Origin: Haematobia irritans
Lineage: Eukaryota; Arthropoda; Insecta; Diptera; Muscidae
Assembly (NCBI RefSeq): GCF_050003625.1
Contig: NC_134398.1
Span: 64,674,891-64,738,890 of the forward strand
Direction: 5' to 3'
Length of the DNA stretch: 64,000 nt
Shown here: piece by piece, positions 57,395 to 64,000 of the stretch
Layout of the letters: each line of letters opens with the position of its first letter
Numbering within the stretch: position 1 is the stretch's first letter
The notes under the pieces: generated by a model
Databases searched by the model: none
Told to the model about the DNA's origin: nothing
Seen by the model: only the letters and a program-made list of their open reading frames with translations
Program-made: the position numbers and the translations under genes

Positions 57395-58575
57395 CGACTT
57401 ACCACGGTTGCCACACATGCAAAAAATAATCTACCAAAATTTGGAGAAAATTTTACCTAAAAACTACCAAACAAAAAATTTTATTGCGTAAAATTTTATT
57501 TCTATAGGAAAATTTATCAAAATTTTATTTCTATAGAAAATTTTGAACGAATTTTATTTCTATAGAAAATTTTGTAAAAGTTTTATTTCTATAGAAAACT
57601 TTGTCAAGATTTTATTCCTATAGAAGATTTTGTCAAAATTTTATTTCTATAGAAAATTTTGTCAAAATTTTATTTCTATAGAAAATTTTGTCAAAATAAT
57701 ATTTTTGTAGAAAATTTTGTCCGAATTTTATTTCAATAGAAAAGTTTGTCAGAATTGTATTTCTTTAGAAAATTTTGTCAAAAATTTAGTTTTATGGAAA
57801 GTTTTGTCAAAATTTTATCTCCATAAAAACTTTTTCAAAAATTTTATTTCCATAGAAAATTTTGTCAAAATTTTATTTCTATAGACAATTTTGTCAAAAA
57901 TTTATTTCTACAGAAAGCTTTATCAAAATTTTAGTTTTATAGAAAGTTTTGTCAAAATTTTATTTCTATAGAAAATTTTGTCCGAATTTTATTTCAATAA
58001 AAAAACTTTTATTTCTATAAAAAAATCTTGTCAAAATTGTATTTCTATAGAAAATTTTGTAAAAAATTTATTTTTATAGAAAGTTTTGTCAAAATTTTAT
58101 TTCCATAAAATTTTTTTCCAAAATGTTATTTCCATAGAAAATTTTGTCAAAAATTTATTTCTATAGAAAATTTTATTACTATAGAAAATTTTGTTAAAAA
58201 TTTATTTCTATAGAAAATTTTGTCAAAATTTTATTTCTATAGAAAATTTTGTCCGAATTTTATTTGAATAGAAAAGTTTGTCAGAATTTTATTTCTTTAA
58301 ATTTTGTCAAAAGTTTATTTTTGTAGAAAATTTTGTCAACTTTTATTTCTATAAAAAATCTTGTCAAAATTGTATTTCTATAGAAAATTTTGTAAAAAAT
58401 TTATTTTTATAGAAAGTTGTGTCAAAATTTTATTTCCATAAAAAAAATTTCCAAAATTTTATATCCATAGAAAATTTTGTCAAAAATTTATTTCTATAGA
58501 AAATTTTGCAAAATCATTCAAAATTCTACCATTCTACCAAACAGTAGAATTCTACTAACTGTGGGAACCGTGATC
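57395..58575. mobile_element. Free-standing 29-bp array element
   Basis: About 1.1 kb consisting almost only of 29-bp units (57480-58508, about 34 units). It is bounded by 'ccacggttgccacacatgc' on the left and 'ctgtgggaaccgtg' on the right. The two outer parts are inverted relatives ('cacggttgccaca', 'cacggttcccaca'). Inside these lie 'gtagaattctac'-type palindromes. The inverted ends suggest that the array moves as a unit. No transposase. Confidence 0.65.
57480..58508 (+). repeat. 29-bp minisatellite, longest array
   Basis: Consensus 'aaaattttatttctatag' plus 'aaaattttgtc'. Variants include 'tccataaaa' and 'tttgaatagaaaag'. A higher-order repeat is visible: the block 'tccgaattttatttcaatag' occurs near 57720 and 57970 and, with 'tttgaatag', near 58250. 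Confidence 0.9.
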
Positions 58576-58794
58576 TTTACATGAAAGAAAATTTCGACAA
58601 CATGGCTTTAATAATTCTAAAACACGTCTTTAAATTTGTTGTGAGTTTGCATCTTGACTACAAAGCAAAAAGCGTTCAAATCTTTTTCAATACTTTATTT
58701 TAATGGCGTTTTTAATTGAAACATAGCATAATTTCTATTTTGACTTTGACAAAATCTTTGGAACCACACATGTTTTTTTCAGTGTAAAATAAAT

Positions 58795-60599
58795 TATAGA
58801 TTCACCTTAGAAAGTTTTAACTAAAATTATAAGAACAATAATTTTTTTAACTATAAAAAATGTGAACTATTGTGAGAGAATTTCGAATTTAGTAAATTTG
58901 TGTTTGTCAGTTGTATACATTTTTTGTCCCAGTTTTGGTCCATGGAATCAAAGTAAGCAAATGACAATTAAAATAAAGAAAATTTTCCCGCATTTGGTAA
59001 AAATTAACTAAAATCAATTAAGTTTGATGAACTAAAACTATCGTTAAATTTTTTTCTAAGGCTATCATTATAAATAAAAGATTTTGCGAACTAATTCATA
59101 GTTGAAGATATTATGAAATTATAGTTCTAAATAAATTTAAAATAATATTTTTCGTAACCATTTATCACATGTAAGTTTGTGTGTGTTTAATTATAAAAAT
59201 TTTTATAAACCACTGTACTTTGCTCAAGTGCCGGGGACAAATGTTCACAGTTGTGTCGCTTTATCATTTCCGTAAAGCTTTTTTCTAAAACAAATTAATG
59301 ACTAGGCAAAATTACGTTTTTTTTTTATTTCCTCTTTTTTAACATTCGAATATGCAAGTTTTCATGGCAAAAAGAAGTAAATGCCATTGAATATAAAGAA
59401 GTAGTAAACGAGGGAAATAGCATTCGACCGTTTATCATACATTTAAGAGATTATTACTTAATTAATTTTTAGCATCAGATTATGTATGGTTTTAAATTTT
59501 TTCACACCTTGACTTATAATAAAAGAAAGTAAAATATTCAACGTAATTAAATCATTTGAGATATAGCTGGAAAGAAATTTAACTTTCTCCGATTTTGGTT
59601 AAGGTAAAGATTTTACTAAAGCTTTCTGAAAGACAAACATACAATAATCATTAAAAACCAATTATTTCATAGAACGATGCATGAGATGCTGTCGAAAGTT
59701 GACCATCGTTAAAGCTGAACTCACTGGTAAACTTCTTGCCTCCAGCAGAACAAATAGAAAATTCCAGCCGATTGCAAACACCAATATAACTCTACCTCTA
59801 CCTTTAATAACCCATATAAAAATCATTTAATTTGTATGAAGAATTAGAATTTTATTGCTTTCTTGTCTAGTCTAGTCGAGTGTCTATTGACCCAGAACAT
59901 GAGATCTTTAATGTGAGCCAAGTTAAAATGAAACAAAAGGCAGTCTTCAATACCATCAATAAGGTTTATTTCCAAAAAATATTAGAAATAACAAATCACC
60001 AATACCAAATGTCTCCTTTTACGGCTTTGTTGATTAGGCTCTTGTGGCAGGTAAACATTCACCTGTGTACCTTTCGGCATTTTCGGCTTTGAATACAAAT
60101 TGATTTAAAATTAAATTTTAACTCTATATCTTTCCTTTTGGGTCATTTCTTTTATTGACATGATAATTTAATTTTTGTGCTCCATGCTGCTGCCTAAGGA
60201 ATAAATTGAAATTGTTTTTCATCACGAAGGCAAAAGAAAGGGAAATGGATTAAACACCTGTGATTAAGGTATGCAAGTAACCCTAATTTGAAGGAAACAA
60301 AAGTGAAAACCCAGTTAGTTTAATTATACTCGATTTCAAGATTGTGTTTGTATTTTAGTATTTTGATATTGATTGCAATACCAATAAATTGAAGAATTGA
60401 AAGAAAGGCAATTTTATGAAGCTCGGCTCTACGGTAAATATTTTTGGATACTTTACGTTTAGATGCATTATCTTTATCTTTAAACATTTTATTATGTGTA
60501 AAAAATAATTAATAATAATTTAATAAAATTATTTTCACATAAAAAAGGTTTGTATCAAATACTCTCCGTGTTCAAGTTAATGACATCAAGTTTATTGGA
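58795..60599. other. Mostly unassigned; decayed family D trace
   Basis: 58795-59060 recalls family D in reverse ('gtgaactattgtgagag', 'atgaactaaaact'). 59110-60599 shows no repeat and no gene that I can support. The 70-codon ORF at 59880-60092 has no recognisable domain. Confidence 0.35.
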
Positions 60600-61485
60600 G
60601 ATGTAGTCCTATGGCCAAATCAGGCGTATATACAAATGGGAGCTATATCTCAAACTAAACCGATTTGGACCGAATTCGAAACAATTATTTCAGTAGAGAT
60701 CTACTCTCTGTGTTCAATTGGAGTAAAATCTCATTGAGATCAAATATAACGTTTAGGTTTTGTGGCCAAACAAACAAGAGAGAACTGCTTTGGAGCAAAT
60801 CTAGATATATGTGTATGGGAGCTATATCTAAATCTGAACCGATTTAAACCAAATTTGGCATACTTCTTATCAACACTTTATTTGAAAGATTTTTTGTTTG
60901 AAACAAAGCATAATTTTTACTAGTAGTCGAGTCTGAAATTGAAATTTTAAGTTGTCGTTAACACGTTTTTAAATGACTTTGATAGCACACGAAGAAAAAA
61001 AGCAAAAAAAAAACTATTAAATTAACTTTGTTTCCTAGAATTAAGTACGCAAAACTTAAATTATAAAGAGAGTTTTATCTTAAATTGCCATTGCTTCTCC
61101 GCTCCTTTGGTTCGGAATCAATACCAAACTCATTGGAACCGGGCATGCTTCTTTACAGAGCGATAATATTAATTCTACTCTTTCTGCAAAGCTTGAAATG
61201 AATAAAGCTAAAATTGTGGCTTCAGGAGCCATATAAGTGTATATAACACGATATATATGATAAATATATTTATGATATATTTATTTAAATCTGAATCGAT
61301 TTATGCCAAAATTAAAGGAGATCGATTCTTATCCATAAAATTAACTTGTGCCGAATGTCAAGTCGATTAGACTAAAATTGCGTTGCTACTGACGGACATG
61401 ACTAGATCGACGCCGAATTTCGCCACGCGCTGTGTATATATTTTAAGTGGCGATACACCCCATTTCTAAATAGGAGGGTATAAAA
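60600..61485 (+). mobile_element. INE/DINE-like remnant interrupted by a family A fragment
   Basis: 'tgggagctatatctcaaact' and 'gaaccgatttaaacc' core pieces are followed, after a family A fragment (about 60868-61163), by 'ctgacggacatgactagatc', 'tgtgtatatattttaagtgg' and a final 'ggagggtataaaa'. It is a third core type, much decayed. Confidence 0.55.
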
Positions 61486-61799
61486 CATTTTTGATTTAAA
61501 CAAATCCTCTCAGAGAAAAATCAGTATTAATAAAGCTCTGTATTTTATTTTAGCTCATAATCTAAGAAATTAAGTAAATTAATCGAAATCGTCGAAATCA
61601 AGTAAATTCATCCAAACAAAATTCTTGAACATTTGCTCGCTTATGCTAAAGTTTGTTTTAATGTAGTAAATATTTCCTGGTGCAATTACAAATCAAAAAC
61701 TTTTCTGTATCCAAAGATTTTGACTTTCCCTTAAGAATTTCGTTGCTGACTCTGGGCCAAAGTTATCACAGAGAGCAAGGAAATATCTGAAAAAAAAAA

Positions 61800-63260
61800 T
61801 ATTTCAAGTAAAAAAATTTTATGAAGATTAAAACGTACTCAATTAAAAATTAATCAATCTAATTTACTTTTTAATAAATTTTAAAAAATTAAGTCAGTAA
61901 AGAAAATTATTAAAATTAATTATTAAAATTAATACAAATTCGATAGACTTTGTAGCTAGTGCTTTAATGTTTGACATAAATGTTAAAATTGTACATAAAT
62001 TTATACTAAACATATTTTCCATTAAAAATATGATTATATGCAAATTTTGTTCAAAAATTAATGAAATTGACTCAAATTAAAAAAAAAAAATCCAACAATA
62101 AAAAATGATTTAATCACGAAACTAATTGATCCATTTAGTTTCTTAATTAAAATGTCATGAATCACGAAAATGATACAGGTATCAATCACAGTTTTACTTC
62201 ATTAAAAATGAATTGAATTCTTTGACAAATTTAAAATAATTTTTTAATTGATTCAATTAACAACATAACTATTTTCAATCAAATTCTTAACTGACTTAGT
62301 GATCTTATCAGACTTTTATTTATTTTAAAGGGCTGTTTGGGTCAACGTTGGATGCAAATGAAACAAGTTTATTTCATCTTTTTTCTCGACTTTCGTCGGA
62401 TTTTTTACGACCTTTTCTAAAGATTTTTTATTTGAAATATAACTGTTTTAAATTGCTTCATTTATAAATTACTAAAACTAGACATGGCAAACAATAATAA
62501 TAAATAAATGAAATGTAAATATAGCAACAAAAACTTACAATCTACGAGGGAGTTTCGGAAACTTCTTAGCCTATCGATGAAACAGAATAGTTAGTTTCAA
62601 AAATATTTTTATTTTTCAGTATAATCTCCTGAAACTTCAATACACTTAGTCCAACGCTTTTCTAGCAATTCTATCCCGTGATAGTTTTCCTCAATGTCTT
62701 CAAAATAGTGGTTTACAATTGTAATTGCATATTCATTTGAGGTAAAACGCTTGCCAGCAAGGAATTTTTTTTTAGATTTGGGAACAAGTAAAAGTCACTG
62801 GGAGCTAAATCAGGAGAATAAGGTGTGTGATCTATGTTTACTCATTAAACTATTGCAACGGAGTTTGATTAATGTTATTGTTTCAATCAAATTTTTAATT
62901 TAAAAATTTTGAATCATTTTTTAACTGACTTAGTCTTTCGAGTTTGATTAAAACGTAAATTCTATTAATTAATTTTTTAATTGAAAAAAAATTTAGCTAT
63001 TTTTTTCTGCGTGCAATTGAAATATTATTAAGAAAATACAAACTCATAACAAATTACAAGAAAAATTTGTAATCTAATGGTAAAATAATTATATATAACA
63101 CAATGAATATTTTTGATCGGACCAATTAAAAAATAATTGAAAATGAAGATGATATAATTAATTAAGTTTTTAATTAATTATATTGATAATTCCTAAATAA
63201 TTCTGTGACTTTAAATTTCGTAATTGAAAAGATTTCAACGAAAAAGTTAAATGAATCAAA
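61800..63260. mobile_element. Family H AT-rich elements around a mariner fragment
   Basis: 'ctcaattaaaaattaatcaa', 'atttaatcacgaaactaatt' and 'gattaatgttattgtttcaa' stretches on both sides of 62545-62860. They are related to 2976-3889. Ends are uncertain. Confidence 0.5.
62545..62829 (-). pseudogene. Mariner transposase 3' fragment with its inverted repeat
   Basis: On the minus strand the frame starts 'HTPYSPDLAPSDFYLF' (62829), containing the third catalytic D of mariners. After an A-run frameshift near 62770 it continues 'FLAGKRFTSNEYAITIVNHY' and 'LEKRWTKCIEVSGDYTEK' to a stop at 62609-62611. The terminal repeat CGAGGGAGTTTCGGAAACTT starts at 62545 after TA. It differs from Himar1 in sequence and ends, so it is another mariner lineage. 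The first two catalytic residues are missing. Confidence 0.8.
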
Positions 63261-63289
63261 AATGTTTTTCTTTAAAAGGGAACAATCCA

Positions 63290-63415
63290 CCGATAAAAAA
63301 AAAAAACTTTTTGATGCTTGGTTGAAATTGGGATTGAACCCATGTCCCTTTATATGAAAGGTAGGCTTAAACATGTATTGCGCCATATATAAAACGGTGT
63401 CTCCCTGCTTTCAGT
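63290..63415 (-). mobile_element. SINE tRNA-like head fragment
   Basis: Minus strand 'acatgggttcaatccc' (box B-like), preceded by 'atggcgcaatacatg' (box A-like), with 'ggagacaccg' upstream. It is the same head type as 3890-4027, without body or tail. Confidence 0.55.
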
Positions 63416-64000
63416 AGGATACGCAATTTAATATTCTATTTACTAAACCTTACATGTAAAATTTTAAATATAAGATCTCAGGATTAAGCTGCACCACCTT
63501 CTGATCTTTTAAGTATCGATAAATCCTCGAAAAAAGTAGTTCATCCACTGTTTCGATAGTTCATTGCCTCCTACCCGTGGTCTTTAGATTCACAAAACTA
63601 TTTTCAAAAAACAAGAAGCCAGAGGAAAAAGACTGCCTCATGTTATGCATATGTAATTAATTAATTCGTGTTAATTTGAATTTACACAGTCTATCACATG
63701 TTACTGCAGCCGCCGCAACTCGAGTCAACTGCCCAAAGAGAGTGTGGTTCGAATCGACGGCCGTCGTTTTTTTTTTTGTTTCTTTTCTCCGATCGGAGTG
63801 AATTGGATTGATTTTTGCCATGGGATTGGTTTTTGTTATTGAGGCGGCTGTTGTGGTGGTATCTATCTGTCTGTCTGAGGCCGAGATGCTATGTTGGGTT
63901 GTAACAACATTTAGATAGGTCCTATTGTTGTTGTTATACTGAACGAATAAGGCTTTGTTGTATGACTATTGTAGGCTTTTAGTAGCAGCTGTTATTGTTG
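63416..64000. other. Single-copy-looking right edge, GC-richer
   Basis: 63700-63780 is rich in CG ('gcagccgccgcaactcgagt', 'cgaatcgacggccgtcg'), followed by TTG/CTG-rich sequence. No ORF of note. It may approach a promoter or exon beyond the window, which is inference. Confidence 0.3.

Larger units (their letters stand above)
57207..58784 (+). mobile_element. Family A MITE split by a 29-bp array element
   Basis: 57207-57386 and 58577-58784 together rebuild a copy collinear with 20158-20801, ending TTTTTTTCAGTG followed by TA. The break is at 'gacttaaaa|catgaaaga'. Confidence 0.75.

Noticed and set aside
57480..58508. CRISPR-like regular repeats
   Set aside because: Units are contiguous 29-bp tandem repeats without unique spacers, in a eukaryotic genome.
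59880..60092. 70-codon ORF near the right part
   Set aside because: No domain, average AT-rich composition, no supporting context.

Overview
This window is eukaryotic, AT-rich, transposon-packed DNA from a higher fly. It most resembles a muscid such as the horn fly Haematobia irritans or the stable fly. The strongest species clue is a nearly full-length copy and a deletion derivative of Himar1, the mariner first described from H. irritans. Muscid-type repeat families (INE/DINE-like elements with internal minisatellites, a tRNA-derived SINE, TA-inserting MITEs) fit this. I find no bacterial-style operon, no rRNA or tRNA gene, no CRISPR array, no retrovirus-like element and no host exon I can defend. 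It is best read as intergenic or intronic sequence.

Layout. 1-4.0 kb: INE-like fragments and a SINE split by three later insertions, one of them a 547-bp Himar1 derivative. 5.2-7.1 kb: an INE-like element with a 153-bp tandem array. 7.4-9.4 kb: a TA-inserting element carrying two tRNA-like modules. 10.3-13.5 kb: a Tc1 relic, a DD37E transposon between two MITE copies, and a SINE. 15.7-16.2 kb: a hAT MITE with a perfect 8-bp target duplication. 16.5-18.5 kb: another INE-like element. 19.0-24.0 kb: a nested pile-up holding a maT-like relic, a rosa-type (DD41D) mariner and, inside the mariner, a Transib-like element with RSS-like ends. 25.5-32.1 kb: an INE-like element interrupted by a 1.2-kb TIR element, a second copy of that element, and 29-bp arrays. 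32.4-34.0 kb: a TIR element with an 81-bp tandem repeat and tRNA-like pieces. 34-36.4 kb: AT-rich foldback elements in inverted orientation. 37.4-45.4 kb: three more INE-like elements. 45.7-46.5 kb: a large palindrome. 46.8-47.2 kb: a LINE 3' end. 48.1-50.2 kb: a second INE-like subfamily and a Tc1 MITE. 51.0-52.4 kb: Himar1. 52.6-61.5 kb: further MITEs, a 1-kb 29-bp array and INE-like pieces. 61.8-63.4 kb: AT-rich elements, a mariner 3' fragment and a SINE head. The last 300 bp are more GC-rich and could lie near a gene.

Nothing here acts as a gene pathway. The window records successive transposition: at least six Tc1/mariner lineages plus Transib, hAT, INE-like, LINE and SINE elements, most of them dead. 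Several boundaries can be read exactly because an element sits inside another repeat whose empty copy is also present. Family letters A-H used below are local labels, not established names.
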